Shown in pieces: positions 33,144 to 45,735 of a stretch of 64,000 nt of DNA. Numbering within the stretch: position 1 is the first letter of the stretch; each line of letters starts with the position of its first letter. The notes under the pieces were generated by a model. The model did no database searches. It saw nothing but the letters and a program-made list of their open reading frames with translations, and was not told the DNA's origin. The DNA is from Owenia fusiformis. Lineage: Eukaryota; Annelida; Polychaeta; Sabellida; Oweniidae. Location of the stretch: contig CAIIXF020000003.1 in NCBI GenBank assembly GCA_903813345.2, forward strand, positions 14,276,931 to 14,340,930. Reading direction: 5' to 3'. The position numbers were made by a program, and so were the translations under genes.

Positions 33144-33396
33144 TTTCAGTTAAGAGTTCTCCAAAATTGGTCTAGTTGAGCCGCCCATGATCGTTTTAAA
33201 CTTTAGATTCAGTACATATGGGATTTCAACTGCAGTGATCTCTCTGTGTTTTTTCAAAACTGTGCAAAATCGGTAATTTTACCTATTTTGGTAAGAATAC
33301 TAAACAGACTGTCAGCAGAGTTAAGTTAACCCTTGTCCCAAATATAATTCATTGCACCATTTATGAGCTGCATTTAAAACAGTGAACGAGCGATCT

Positions 33397-33607
33397 TTAA
33401 CAGGGTAGAGCATAACCCATTTGTTAAGCTGATAATCACTGAACTAAGCATAACTTAAAATTAAGATTCTTAACTTTTGACTGATCTTGAAGGATGAGTT
33501 AAGTATGTACTTTTTCACATTTTTAACAGGGTAGAGCATAACCCAGTAGTTAAGCTGGAAATCACTGAACTAAGCATAACATAAAATTAAAATTCTTGAC
33601 TTTTGTA
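33397..33607. repeat. Tandem duplication, period 126 bp
   Basis: TTAACAGGGTAGAGCATAAC starts at 33397 and again at 33523. Both continue with AATCACTGAACTAAGCATAA and ATTCTT-ACTTTTG. Confidence 0.8.
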
Positions 33608-33789
33608 TATAACCCTGGGGAAATCATGATCTGGTGATTAGAAATTATTAGAGGAATTTAACCTGAGATCAGCTTTAGCATTTTATGCATACCACAGCAC
33701 AATATGCATACCATCCTTCCAATCTATTACCATATTGATCACCACAGTTTCAGTCACTCCATCTTCAGTATACCATACAGTGATCTTCC

Positions 33790-33985
33790 CAGCATTCAAG
33801 CAAGTGGGCGCAGCACCCACCTGAATTTTTGAAAATAGGCTTGCATCCACCTGAAAATCCATTTGCACCCACTTGAAAATGAAAAAAAATCTTGAAAAAT
33901 TGGCATATTTTGACCAATTTTGGTCTGAATTGTGAAAATGAGAATGTTGTTCCCACCTGAGAAAAAAATCCTGGGGAGATCACTG
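33790..33985 (-). repeat. Dispersed repeat, 'GTGGGTGCA' family, inverted copy
   Basis: On the - strand it has TGAGAAA-type, CACAATTCAGACCAAAATTG, TTTTCAAGTGGGTGCAAATG, ATTTTCAGGTGGATGCAAG and GGTGGGTGCTGCGCCCACTT. ATGCTGGGAAGATCACTG follows at the far end (about 33779-33796), and TCCTGGGGAGATCACTGCC lies at 33969-33987 on the + strand. Confidence 0.6.
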
Positions 33986-34356
33986 CCACATTAGAAGTTG
34001 AGTTATTTAAATATTAGAGAGATATGATGGAAAAAGTGGCGGCAGCTGACTTGATTAGATTTGCATTTCAAGAAGATTGAACTATTTGCACTATGAATAT
34101 TTGATAAAATCATGTCTAGTGCAAGTGTAGTTTTTTCAATATCAACCTCTAGTAATACACAATACAATACTATAAAAGTCATTAATATCTTTTTTGCACA
34201 ATACTTGTTTGCTGCCAGATTCTCCTCTATCCATATTGAACAATGCACATTCTAGTTATTAAAACTACGCTCTCCCTTGTGTAAAGTTTAGCAGCCCCAC
34301 TCTGACGACCAGTGCCCTTGACTTGTATGAACAATGTGATTTCCTTGTCTGTCGAC

Positions 34357-34432
34357 TTAATTTGGGAGTATTGTCTCTGGTTTGTACTTTTCAGTTAATT
34401 TGGGAGTATTGTCTCTGGTTTGTACTTTTCAG
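34357..34432 (+). repeat. 38-bp exact tandem duplication
   Basis: TTAATTTGGGAGTATTGTCT through TACTTTTCAG occurs twice back to back, apparently identical, so it is recent. Confidence 0.85.
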
Positions 34433-36349
34433 TTGTTTGTTTAGCTCTCAATTTCAGACCTTATTCTACCTTTTATATTTATCCTATTATATTTTGCCAT
34501 TAATGCTCCAAGTGCATTGAACTTTTTATTTTAACCTGAGCTATTATGGTCTAAAAATCATTATTAATTGATCCTATAATTAATCAAAATATCTCTATAA
34601 TATTACTTTACTAATCTTAAATTGGATATTCTTTGATATTTTGTAAATGCAGGTTAATGACTCTCATTTCCAGGTACACAATACTGAACAGAGAGTATAA
34701 GATATAGATTTTGTTAGGAATTAATGGGTTACATACTACAAGCTAAACATTGGAAAATAATGGAAAAACATCATTAGTTCATTTAGTTCATTGAATGGAG
34801 TCATTATATCTTACTGCATTAAAACATATAGAATAGCTGGCATGTGAAACAACACTCTTGTCTATTGTACAATAGCTGATAAGGAAAAAAATCTTTTCAA
34901 TGGTAAATTCTACGGAGATAAATGCTGTGTGGTAATTTAGTGTTTTCCTCAAGATTTCAAATATCCACTATTTTACAAACAAAAAAATGGTTGTCTTGAA
35001 ACCCCACCCCCCCTCCAAGGTGAAGCAGAAAGTAGATAGGGGACTCAGAGACTTCAATTAGTTATTAATCGATTTTTGAATTCTTCATTGGTAATACTGA
35101 TAAAGGTAGTGTCAATACAATGGACTGGGACGATGTACTTTATTTTGAGTTTTTTGTTTGTTTTCCTTGAACCCTTGCACAAATTAGATTTTGTCAGGAC
35201 ATATAACGAATTCGAACATGTCTGTGTTCACGCCTTCTATAAACTGTGAACAAAGTCTACATTGCACACGGGGTATATTCGCAAACTATACCCCTAGTAG
35301 TACGAGTAATGCATGTTGCTGTATTAATGGCAGACCATAACTAATACTCAAAACATTTTGGGGAGTTTTCCTGTTGGAATTGTAATATAGACCTCAGAGC
35401 AGGTGAAATATTGTCGAATATACCCCTTAAGGGCTAATAATGAAAAAATAGGTAACATAAGTGAAATTATGATTTTAGCTCAAAAACAGTCATAAATTTG
35501 CTCAAAATAATTGGTAATTCTGATGATAACAACTGGAAAAGCTCTTGTCTTCTTATGCTTATGAAGCCCTTATTACATCACTGTTGATTCTGGATTAACA
35601 GACTGAACTTATTGCCAGTAGAATAAAATTATTCTCTTCTGAAAGCTGGTCACTATGAATAATTCAATCAATCTAAGGGAACATATCAAATATCAAAGCA
35701 GAAAATATTTTTTAGATTTTTTCAAGCTTGTAAGCAAGTTGCCTTCTAAACAAACTCAAATCTGACCAACCAGTCTTGATGGTTTGTATAAAGAGCAGGA
35801 CTCTCACCAGGAAATATTTAGGGTGTGGTGCTAACATATTCAGAATAACCGTTCAGTCGTGATAAATCATATTAATGTTATGTTTTTTCCTTTTAACATG
35901 CTATTGTATATTCAGTCAAGTTTAGACTGTGGAAACAGTCATGATTTGCCAATAGGGTATGGCGGGGCGGGAGCTAAATAGAGTGTGGTGCTGCGTCACA
36001 GTCTAAAAGCCTGGCGAGAGCCCTGAAGAGAGAGGAAAGAGAAATAATGAAGAAGCCAATTATTGATGCATGTGTCTTCTTACCCCGTAACCCCCTCCAC
36101 CATAACATCTTCAGACTTGCATTTTTATCAAATCATTTTTTTTTTGATATGTTCCATAAACCAAACATTATTAGGTGAAATATGTATGAGGGCACTATAC
36201 TATAGAACATTATCCAGCTACTTGCTTGTCAATTTTCATTCTGCAAATTGAGTTTCTACATCTATTACAGATGGATTCAGTAAATATGATAGTGTGATAG
36301 AATTATAGATAACATGTGAAAGTGCTATATTGTTATTGTTAATGGTAAG
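34433..36349. other. Intergenic DNA, nothing recognised
   Basis: No coding exon, long repeat or RNA gene is visible by eye. Confidence 0.35.
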
Positions 36350-36611
36350 GTCCATAGCCAGTTTTGTCAAGGTGGAGTTCTCTTCAAAAATTTCCAGGGG
36401 GTTCACATCTGACAACTCTGGCCCAAAATCGCTCGAAAATTGCTCAAAATGGTGAAAACTGCATGATTTTGAAAATTGTTCATATTCATATTGTTATACT
36501 ATGGTCTCCAACCTTTTTGTGCATGGTGTTCTATGGTTGGTGTCTGTAACAGCACCCTGCATCTGTAACAAATGGCAGGTGGTGTTATTCTGCATGTTAA
36601 TGCCTTGTCTA
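36350..36611 (+). repeat. Two repeat fragments side by side
   Basis: 36350-36490 (CCATAGCCAGTTTTGTCAAG, AAATGGTGAAAACTGCATGA) resembles 47605-47795. 36500-36611 (GGTTGGTGTCTGTAACA, GGCAGGTGGTG, CATGTTAATGCCTTG) is a 3' end of the hairpin-ended family seen at 32366-33143. Confidence 0.55.
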
Positions 36612-37064
36612 GTGTTAAATCATCATAGTTTATCACTCCATATTGGGAGGAAATGTGACACACCATGATATATTTCTCAAGCATACATCCTTTACTACTA
36701 CAATAAAACTTGTCAAGTAGAACACCTCTATAAGTAGAACACCTTTGTTAGAAGAACACTATTCAAAGTCCTATGATCTATTGAAATAATGCTCATTGAA
36801 CTTTGTTAAGTGGAATACCTCCAAAATATATATTTTTTAAACCAAAGTTGTTCTACCTAACATGTTTCTATTGTATATTCTATTTTGTGTTCAACTTTTA
36901 TTTTCTACCTACGCGTTTTATTGTACATTCTATTTTGTGTTTTAAAACAGATCACTGTGACATTTGATTCATTGAAAAATGATACTTTTGAAAGCTTGTA
37001 AATGAGATTTGTGGGAATTTATTTTAACCTGCACTGAAGAACAAAATAATGGTTGTAATGTTAA

Positions 37065-37913
37065 CACCCTATGCAGACAGAGCCTGTGGGAAATATTGGG
37101 TGCGGAGCAAATGAGCGGAGGGTGCGGAGCTAACGGTTATTTTTGAATTTAAATTTGGGATATTTCTGAAACTAAGCCGTTTTGGGACTTCAAATATACC
37201 AAGATATGTGTATTTGACACCAAATATCAATACAATTGTGAAAATAGTAGCGCAATTCATTCTTTAGCGACGCAGTGTGCCTTAAACCTTTCCCAGACCT
37301 ATATATTTTGAAATTATCCTTTTAATACTGAGTCCCCAGCATTCATAAAAAATGGTGTTCAAGGTGCACTATCTATACAAATTATTTTTGCATTTTAGAA
37401 GCCAGGCAGTATCTGTGTGATTTTATAAAAATTCGGAAATGTTCTTCAGATATGAGCCCCTCTAAATATTGGGTGCGGAGCAGCTCCATAAACGTAGCTC
37501 CGCACCCAATATTTAGAGGGGCTCATATCTGAAGAACATTTCCGAATTTTTATAAAATCACACAGATACTGCCTGGCTTCCAAGATGCAAAAAAAATTTG
37601 CATGGGTAGTGTATCTTGAACACCATTTTTTATGAATGCTGGGGACGCAGTATTAAAAGGATAGTCTCAAAATATATAGGTCTGGGAAATGTTTAAGGCA
37701 TACTGCGTCGCTATAAAATGAATTGCACTACTATTTTCACAATTTTATTGATATTTGGTGTCAAATACACATATCTTGGTATATTTGAAGTCCCAAAACG
37801 GCTTAGTTTCAGAAATATCCCAATTTTAAATTCAAAAATGACCGTTAGCTCCGCACCCTCCGCTCATTTGCGCCGCACCCAATATTTCCCACAGGCTCTG
37901 TCTGCATAGGGTG
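37065..37913. mobile_element. 849-bp foldback transposon with GTTAA target duplication
   Basis: Two arms of about 420 bp (37065-37484 and 37497-37913) are near-perfect inverted copies around a very short centre that itself pairs (GGTGCGGAGC / GCTCCGCACC). Termini are CACCCTATGCAGACAGAGCC and its complement. GTTAA flanks both ends (37060-37064 and 37914-37918). No protein is encoded. A solo arm lies at 23567-23986. Confidence 0.9.
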
Positions 37914-37918
37914 GTTAA

Positions 37919-39515
37919 AGAATGGAAAGAGTGGGCGGGTAGTTTTGAACAAGGGATAAAAGTAAACAGGGGTGAAGTGTATTTTTGAATCAATAGAAAT
38001 AACATATATACTGTACCCAGATATAGCTCTTTGGAGTTTGATAGAGAAATGGTAATAAATTCCGTTAACAGAAAACTTTTTGTTTGGACTGACTGAACTT
38101 GGTGTAGGACAACATACTGCACTTTTGTGTTGATTTATTATACCGCAGTAGGATGTTTTGTACATTTTGGTACTTGTAGATAAATTGAAGACATAAATTC
38201 CGAATGACATTTTCGTATTAGTTCTAAGTAGATTTACAGGTTTACAGAGGTCAAGGTGACATTTGCCCAGATAAAATTTGTAGGGTTATGATTTGTATTA
38301 CAAAATGAAGTACCAAGAGAATGACTAGAGCGAATTAAAAGAGATAGACATGTAGGAAAACCTCTAAATTATATAAAAATGCCAGAAAATTGGAGAGACA
38401 TTCAAACTTCAGCCTGAAATTAAGTTGAATTACTATGAATGGAATAACATTCCTTGGTCTGTTCCAATCAAAAATATTTTGACATGATTTGTTGAATTTC
38501 TACCAGAATTGTGATATTCGTAATGATAACATATCAAATGTCGTAAGAGTGGTATTGGTAGACGTTGTGATTTAAAATGTCAGTATCGGTAATAATATGA
38601 GGTTATATCTAAGTGTATAGTATAGTCATTTGCAAGGTTGGGTTGTCTATATATAGCATTCTATTACATGTCCATGGTTTTATATTTGTAGGTTTTATGT
38701 CATATCAAGTTTTCATCTGGAGTAGCTGGATTTTGGCTCAAGAGTTTCTCAAGGGGCTTGCACATTTAGTGCCCTGATGCACAGAGTCTAGTATATATAC
38801 AACTATTAGTTAGGGGATGAAGCTCTCTTTTAAAAATCAAACAAGAAAAGATATATTAATTTGCAATTCTTTAAAAAATTCAAGGTAAATTCAGGGATGT
38901 TGTATTTTAGTAGTTAGTATTGATTTGGCTGTTTGTCCAGTCAAAAGAATTCTCAAATTATTCAGATATTCAGATTATTCAGATGTTAAAGGGACCCAAC
39001 ACCATGGTCACATGATCAGTCGTGTGGAGGTAAGCTCCCAGTTGAAATAAAAGCACTGTCCTCCTTTGGTTTCTGTGAAAAGTAGCTAATACCCTCATGT
39101 ATTGGTCAGTTTGTGTGTCACACGACTAATCCCCACCATATGCTTCATTCAACATATTTTATGCTATTGAGCTGCATATATAAACAGTACTTTGCAACTA
39201 AGGTCATACAGTATACTTACCCCTTGCAAATTGTAATTTATTGAATTCACAGTAAACCCATTAAATTTTAAGAAAACAAAGAATATTGTTCTCATGGATC
39301 TATTATTTATGTTAGACTAACTATGAAAATATAATTATGAAATAATATGTTAGCTTGAAGTCATATATAAGATGAAAATATATGTTCATGCATTTGCATT
39401 TTTCCAAAGGGAATATTCCCATGTAAGTAAATACAGGTGCAATATATAATTTATATGTATATCTATGTCATCTGTCTATACATGCGCGTATAGCCTAGTG
39501 TTACATGTGAACAAG
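37919..39515. other. Intergenic DNA, little recognised
   Basis: Around 38330-38400 is a weak member of a dispersed repeat (AGACATGTAG, TAAATTATATAAAAATGCCA) also seen near 46380, 48600 and 63130. No exon is seen. Confidence 0.35.
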
Positions 39516-39591
39516 ATGGTTCTGGAAAGAAATGAGCGTGGCAGATTTGCTAAAATGCCACATACACCACAAAAGCAAGACCAATTTGAAA
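39516..39591 (+). CDS. Possible first coding exon, unknown protein
   Basis: ATG in an AAG-ATGG context opens 25 codons, MVLERNERGRFAKMPHTPQK then QDQFE, and runs into a strong donor (A|GTAAGT) in phase 1. The composition is polar and protein-like compared with the AT-rich surroundings. I do not recognise it and find no partner exon downstream. Confidence 0.25.
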
Positions 39592-40850
39592 GTAAGTTCA
39601 TTATTCTCAAGGGTACACTTCAAGTGAAAGCTACATTGCTACAGGGTGGCCTATCATTCTGAGACAAATGTATTATCCAACGATTGTGATTTTCGGAGCT
39701 AAAATATGATATCTTGAGCAGATGAAAATACATTCCCATGAGATATGTATATATAGTCAAAAGTGATAACTATTTATTGAGTGTAATGAAATGTATCCTA
39801 CGCTAACTGCTTTTGTTTGAGATAATTATCATGAAATGTTTTTAAATCAATTTTTATGTGTGTCATTGATCCTAATCCACCCTGTAGTCTGGTGTTTGTA
39901 GAGCATTGCGACTCGTACAACTTATTCTCACAAATATCAAACCTCATTTACTAATTAATTTTTTGTGTGAATATGAAGAGTCCAAGCATTGCATTTTTAA
40001 ATTTATTGTATAGCTATATTTAGCCTTGATATCCATGATTTTTTAAAACAAAATCTCACCGTTAGATTTCGGGCTATTCATGTTTACTCATTTGTCTAAT
40101 TGGAAAACAATGCAAATCTCATTTTTTCAAAGGAAAAAAATTGAAATTCTAAGACGGTGAAAAATCATTAAAAAATACACAGATTCAGAATCCGGCAAGC
40201 ATTTTCCCTTATTCCTCTCCGTTAAGAAGTTTTGCAAGGTGTTGGATTCCTTTAAACATACTTGATGTTCCATAGATTTGTGAATTTCTATATCGGTTAA
40301 AGTGTTGTTTTTTTCTTATTTATTTATGCTATTTCTTTATTATTCTACTATTTGTACTTTATTTATATTTCACATCATATCGTGTTTGACATTTTGTCTT
40401 CAAGGAGAAAACACTGTTGTTGCATGTCAGTTTGCTAGAATCGATTTTTTATACACATATATATCAGTAATCATGCTTATTAATTCTTAATTTGATCAGG
40501 ATTTTTTATGAGTGTTAGAATGCGCCCTTTCATTTAACCAACATTGTTTTCCATTTGTGTGTCTTCAAAATTAAAGGTACGAGTATAATTTTAAACATGT
40601 GAGAACATTTACTCTTTGATACGCAATATTAATTAATTAAAATAATGAACAAATTAAAGGTCAACCTTACAATTGTTATTTTAGAGTATTTTTTGTAAGG
40701 GCACTCAAGGTATGTTGAGTATATGAAGAACTTAAAGTGCTAATTCGGTAATTTCTGTTTATTTTTTCTCACTGCAATAGATTAAACAGATATTGGTAAG
40801 TAAAAATAGTATTCCAACAGACTCTCAACTCATTCTGTTTGTTCAATAGT
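39592..40850. other. Intergenic DNA, nothing recognised
   Basis: No convincing exon or repeat was found by eye. Confidence 0.35.
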
Positions 40851-40879
40851 GGCAAAATAAGATTACCCGGGAAAAAACA

Positions 40880-41350
40880 TGACGTCACGAACAGAACCGG
40901 TTATGGATTTTAATCGGCAATGCGTTATGCAACTCGAATGTAAATTCAAAAGTCTTCATGTTATACTGTGTTCTGATTGGCCAGAAAGGACTAACCTTAC
41001 CGAAATCACCTCATGGTTCAATGCCTTTTTGGTTACAAGATTTTAGACGCCTTGAGTTATGTAATACTATCAACTGAGCGTGTTTATTTTCTATATTGTG
41101 ATCTGACTGGCCAGAAAGTAATTCTGCATGACTAGCTATGTGAAAACGTACCGCTGGGTCGGAGGCTCTAATTTAGGTATTATTTTTTGTTTATCGGAGG
41201 AAAAAACGTGGCTCCAAAGTAGTCATCTCTGAATCAATTCCTCACTTCATTGAATGCAGTTGCAACCAATTACACTAACACTTTATAAGCACGTTCGGGG
41301 ATTATGAACTCCAACAACATATTCAAAACCCGTTCTGTTCGTGATGTCAT
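40880..41350. repeat. Inverted-terminus element (diverged)
   Basis: TGACGTCACGAACAGAACCGG near 40879-40900 is mirrored by CCCGTTCTGTTCGTGATGTC near 41330-41350. Inner repeats include a TTCTGATTGGCCAGAAAG segment (about 40972) and ATCTGACTGGCCAGAAAGT (about 41100) in the same orientation. It is probably an old MITE. Exact ends are unclear. Confidence 0.45.
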
Positions 41351-42642
41351 GATTGACATTTAAAATTGTGTTCCCGATTTTGAACATCAAATCTCACATT
41401 TATAAAAATGTTTACAAGAACGGTTACTGGTTCGACATGTTAGTGGTATTTACTTCATTTAGAACGTGTATAAACTGTATTTTGACCCCATGAGCATCGA
41501 ACAGACACTTTAATCCCCAAATAGCAAGCAAAATCACAAAGTTGAACTTTTAAAACATATGTAAAACTAGTATTTTATTGAAAAATAACAAGCAGTAACG
41601 TCAGCTTGACAAATATGCTACGTAACATTTTCAATTGAAAAGGTAAAATATGAACTCGCAAAACAAAAACTGAAAGTACAGGTATCAATGAAATTATACT
41701 TTAACTAAAACAGTTCAAAATAAGATTTAGTATCTCAAAAGACCTATCGAGATCATAAATGCAAAATTTATTTTCTATTCTCCCAATTTTTTTTAAGTTG
41801 CCGTTTATCAATCTCAATACAATGCAAATTAGGGTACTTTCATTAGTAAGATTCCGGAGAAGTGTAAATAGCATAACTCCATGACAAAACATTAACTGCA
41901 GTCGTGCTTTGCATCTTAAATGATCCATTATCTGAGAATTTCATCCTGTCTGAATATATATTGATGATTCTATTGGCCATCACCAAAGTGCCAGATAAAG
42001 CTTCAATGTTCTTTTCTTAATTTCACAGAATTTTGGAAATATATTGTTTATTTCCATTATACTGATATGTTTCATTTTGATGAAAGTGCACAAAGTGCAA
42101 CATTTTGAATTTGAATAAGTAGAAAACAAATCCCTCCAAATTGTTGAAAATTAATAGAAATGGTAACACAAAAATGGCAGATATTCAAGTTTGGAGTTTA
42201 TAAGATTATCCATAGCTCTCATTTTTTGTTGGATGCTACTTTGTGGCAGTACCGTACTCTATTCAGAGTCAGTAAATTAGAATGAACTATTTCACAATTT
42301 CACATATTTTATTTCATTTTTAAACCCCTATAAAAGATCATGACAGCAACTTTTGGAGCTATTATGACCTTATCAGCAAGGGTAACACTATTTACCTTTA
42401 TATGTCAAAGGGTAACTTTTACTACTTGGATAACTCGCCTGTGGGCATCTGGGTTTTGAAGTATAGGTACCATAAGGGGTTGGGTTTTTGCAATAGGTTG
42501 TAAAATATAAGTGTTGTATTTTGATAACCCTGGGGATGTTCATACTGAATAATAAACACTAGAAAAATCTGGTTACAATATGTTCAATATTTGCTCTTTT
42601 TTATACCATTAATATATCTTATTCAGTTTCATTGATACGATA
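41351..42642. other. Intergenic DNA, nothing recognised
   Basis: No convincing exon, RNA gene or repeat was found by eye. Confidence 0.35.
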
Positions 42643-42842
42643 TACTGTAAACCTGTCTTACCTGAATACTACTGGAACTTGCTAAAAGTGTGTAGAATAT
42701 CAGGTTTTCTCATTTCAAAGTTACTTAAAGTTACTACTGTGGCAGAGAGAGATATCCAAATTGAAATAGAGAAAATGTTTTTATATTGCTGTGGGGTTAG
42801 AATATTAGAGACGTGTTCGGAGATACAGGTTTTACTGTAATT
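42643..42842. mobile_element. MITE of the ACTGTAAAACCTGT family
   Basis: TACTGTAAACCTGTC at the left and ACAGGTTTTACTGTA at the right are inverted. The same termini occur at 7920-8078. No coding content. Confidence 0.55.
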
Positions 42843-42917
42843 TACTGTAATAATAAAAACTCTATTCAGTGAAAATAGGGCAAAGGTCAAATAGAATTGA
42901 ATAATAAAATGCTATCA

Positions 42918-43750
42918 CAGGGCTTGCATTAACGGCGTCCCTTACATGTAAGTGACGCAAAAAAAAATTGTAGGACGTAAAATTAAAAAATATTTCCGTT
43001 TTTGGGACGGAAAAAAAATTGAGTCAAAACTTTGAACATTTTTTGAAAATCTTGAAAATCTCAATACAGGTAGTTGATCATGTTTGACTTCTTTGAGGTG
43101 TATATTAAGATAAAAATATGTGAGATTTACAACTTTATTTTGAGTAAAAAAGAAAAAGAATGCAGAAAAACGAACTATTGTAATGGGCGATAATAGGTTA
43201 TAAGTTTGCATGTGACATATTTTTCTCACTGAAAATCTGATATAAAACCTTCAAAATGAGTTCAATTGTACAAATGATGCATACTTACCTAGGTGAAGTA
43301 GTCTATTTGTGATTATATAACGTCAAAATGGTCTAATTTATGATATAAATCAGAGGATTCTGATCATGTAGAAAATGTAGTGATACACTAAATTACTGAG
43401 CGTCAGACAAATTCATACTAAAAAATGTTCTTATTTTTTCAAGCAGTTGTTCAGTGCAAACAGCAAGTATAAAGATAATCACAGTATAATAGTACTTACT
43501 ATAACAGGCTGGAGGTTACATAACATAAGTGAATTGAATATAAAGAACATGTTTAAATCACAAGGCACGAATGGCAACATTTTGAAAACACATAAGACAT
43601 GTAAGATCAAGTCATGCACATTCGAAAATAGCCCATTATAGCTAATTTAGCTTATATATTGGAGGACACACTTTTTTCGGTCGGGACTCACTTTTTAAAA
43701 AATTTTCCTTCATTGGGACTCACATTTTTCAGAGCCTAATGCAAGCGCTG
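42918..43750. mobile_element. hAT-like nonautonomous element with 7-bp flanking repeat
   Basis: Ends CAGGGCTTGCATTA and TAATGCAAGCGCTG are inverted with one mismatch. GCTATCA flanks both sides (42911-42917 and 43751-43757). CAGGG termini fit hAT; the usual hAT duplication is 8 bp, so one base may have changed. 833 bp, no transposase. The subterminal GGGACTCAC and GGACG-type motifs are not mirrored further in. Confidence 0.75.
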
Positions 43751-43757
43751 GCTATCA

Positions 43758-44184
43758 TAATTCAATAATTTATAATCATTACACAATAAACTTATAGCGC
43801 TACATTTATTAATACACTAAACATAGAAATGATAATTTGGATGCAGATTTTAGTAAACTTTTGTATGTTCTTGCACTGTTGAACTTAGTGAATAATTATG
43901 AATGAATTCAATTCAAAAGGTTAAAGATCTCAATATCAGTTAATACTGAAAAGTCATGACTTCGCTAATCATAAAAAATAAGCTTTAGACTCAATTTAGA
44001 CATGATAGATTGAGATATACCTTATTTTAACAGTATATAGAAACATTAATCTTATTCAAATGTGTTTTTGTAGACTAATGACCTTTTGATTCTTAATCTG
44101 AAATAGGATTATGTTCATAAAAGTATATCATCATATTTCAATAAAACTGCATCATAAAAGTGCCACATTTGTGCCCTTGAATCT
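43758..44184. other. Intergenic DNA, nothing recognised
   Basis: No feature seen by eye. Confidence 0.35.
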
Positions 44185-44404
44185 GGGGGTCAGTAATAGA
44201 AACTTCGTTAAATTATGAATTCGTAAATCAATTGTTGTAACCATGGATATAATGACATCACAGTATAGAGAACGGTGGATTTTACGAATTCTTCATCCTT
44301 GGTCCAATGGTATTTCACTTCTTTCCATGAATTGAGTAATAAATGAAGTCCTTTGAATGAATGATGCAAATTCTTAACTTTACAAGTTTCTGTTAATGAC
44401 CCCC
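44185..44404. mobile_element. MITE with about 40-bp imperfect inverted termini
   Basis: The left end GGGGGTCAGTAATAGAAACT and the right end AGTTTCTGTTAATGACCCCC are inverted and similarity continues inward (TTAAATTATGAATTCG against its partner). The 78-codon frame across it on the - strand is not supported as a gene. Confidence 0.65.
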
Positions 44405-45067
44405 TGGTTAAATTAGAAGAATAGTACATTTTGAGGGAAATCATATGAAGTTAAGAATATTCTTAGGTGAGTTTCTATATTTTAGACCCATAATTAAAAC
44501 TTGGATTTTGAAAAATATATGGGTCATATCAGGCACTTAAGGCAAAGCAAAAGACCAATTTGTAAAACCATTTTGTAAAAAGGTTACATTCAGGCATCTA
44601 GAGGGAGCAAGAAAAGAAGAATAACCTTGAATATTTCAAGTAAGACTTCTGGTATTTAGATAGGCTTTTAGATACCAATGTTGTATTAAATAGCTCATTA
44701 GTTTCTAAAAAACAGGGTAAGCTGAAGCCTAGATGAAAACCAGATGGATGTATAATTGGTATTTCTGTCAGACCCCTGATGGGCTCCCAGTAATTTCTGT
44801 CAATTTACAGTTTTTTAACTGCTTAGAGGTGCTGTCTGAGATGTCTGTTGTTGGGTAATATGAAAGTTAATTTATTTTTGCGGGGGGTAAATGTTGATTC
44901 CGTAAGTGAAGAATTCTGATTTTTGAAAGACCACTTATCAACATTTTTGAATTTTTTTGTCTTGTATGTATACAGATATGGATACTTAGACAGCATCCCT
45001 TATATCTCTGTGATCAAATACAGTAACAACTGTTTAAGTAGAATATACTTTGGATCACAAAAGTGTT
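44405..45067. other. Intergenic DNA, nothing recognised
   Basis: No feature seen by eye. Confidence 0.35.
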
Positions 45068-45415
45068 AAAGTGCAGTAGAACATATATACAGTGAACACC
45101 TATGGAGCCACAGAGTTATGTTCACTATAGGTAGGTGTTCACTAAAGAGAGGTGATTATATACAGAATTCAGTGGAATATGTGCTGAGAAAGAGAAAGGT
45201 GTTCACTAGACACATGTGTTCACTAGAGAAGTGTTCACTTAGACAGGTTCTAGAAAGAATACATGTAGAAAGTGCAGTAGAACATATATACAGTGAACAC
45301 CTATGGAGCCACAGAGTTATGTTCACTATAGGTAGGTGTTCACTAAAGAGAGGTGTTCAAAGACATATGTGTTCACTAGAGGTATTCACCTTTACAGGTT
45401 CTACTTTTTAAGATC
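45068..45415. repeat. Tandem duplication of a MITE-related block
   Basis: A segment with AAAGTGCAGTAGAACATATA, CAGTGAACACCTATGGAGCC and TTCACTATAGGTAGGTGTTC occurs at 45068-45156 and again at 45271-45356, nearly identical. GACAGGTTCTAGA and ACAGGTTCTACTT lie at the ends. GTTCAC motifs recur between. It is related to the sequence at 7.9-8.1 kb. Confidence 0.7.
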
Positions 45416-45544
45416 ATCTGCATTGATGGCAAGTGCAAATAAACAGATACATATACAGACTTCTCTCAGTTTATAAATGAGATGGGTGTATATATCAGAT
45501 CTATACAAACATTGCACTGGTTGAAATCAATCTCACAAGTATTT

Positions 45545-45735
45545 TTGCACCCAGTCCCATGGGTTTCATAACAGCAGGCAACAGGCGATTTTCACAATTT
45601 TTTCACAAAATTGCCTGTTTCTAGGGACTTTTCAACGTTTCCATGTTAAATTTATGATTTCCATTAATTTTGCCTGTTGTTTTGATTTATTTAGCCTGTT
45701 GTGAGAAATTCTAGTGAAACCCCTGCAGTCCCCAA
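45545..45735. repeat. Possible small inverted-terminus element
   Basis: CATGGGTTTCATAACAGCAG then GGCAACAGGC on the left, and CAGGCTAA... in complement with GGGGTTTCACTAG on the right, suggest weak inverted ends. GCCTGTT motifs recur four times inside. No target duplication was resolved. Confidence 0.35.

Noticed and set aside
33683-33868. Frame GKITVWYTEDGVTETVVI on the - strand
   Set aside because: It looked exon-like, but it overlaps the dispersed 'GTGGGTGCA' repeat and has no matching splice pair or known domain.
23791-37909. Frame beginning MNCATIFTILLIFGVKYTYL, present three times
   Set aside because: It lies in arms of the foldback family and is copied with them. It overlaps the element's inverted end and shows no independent constraint.
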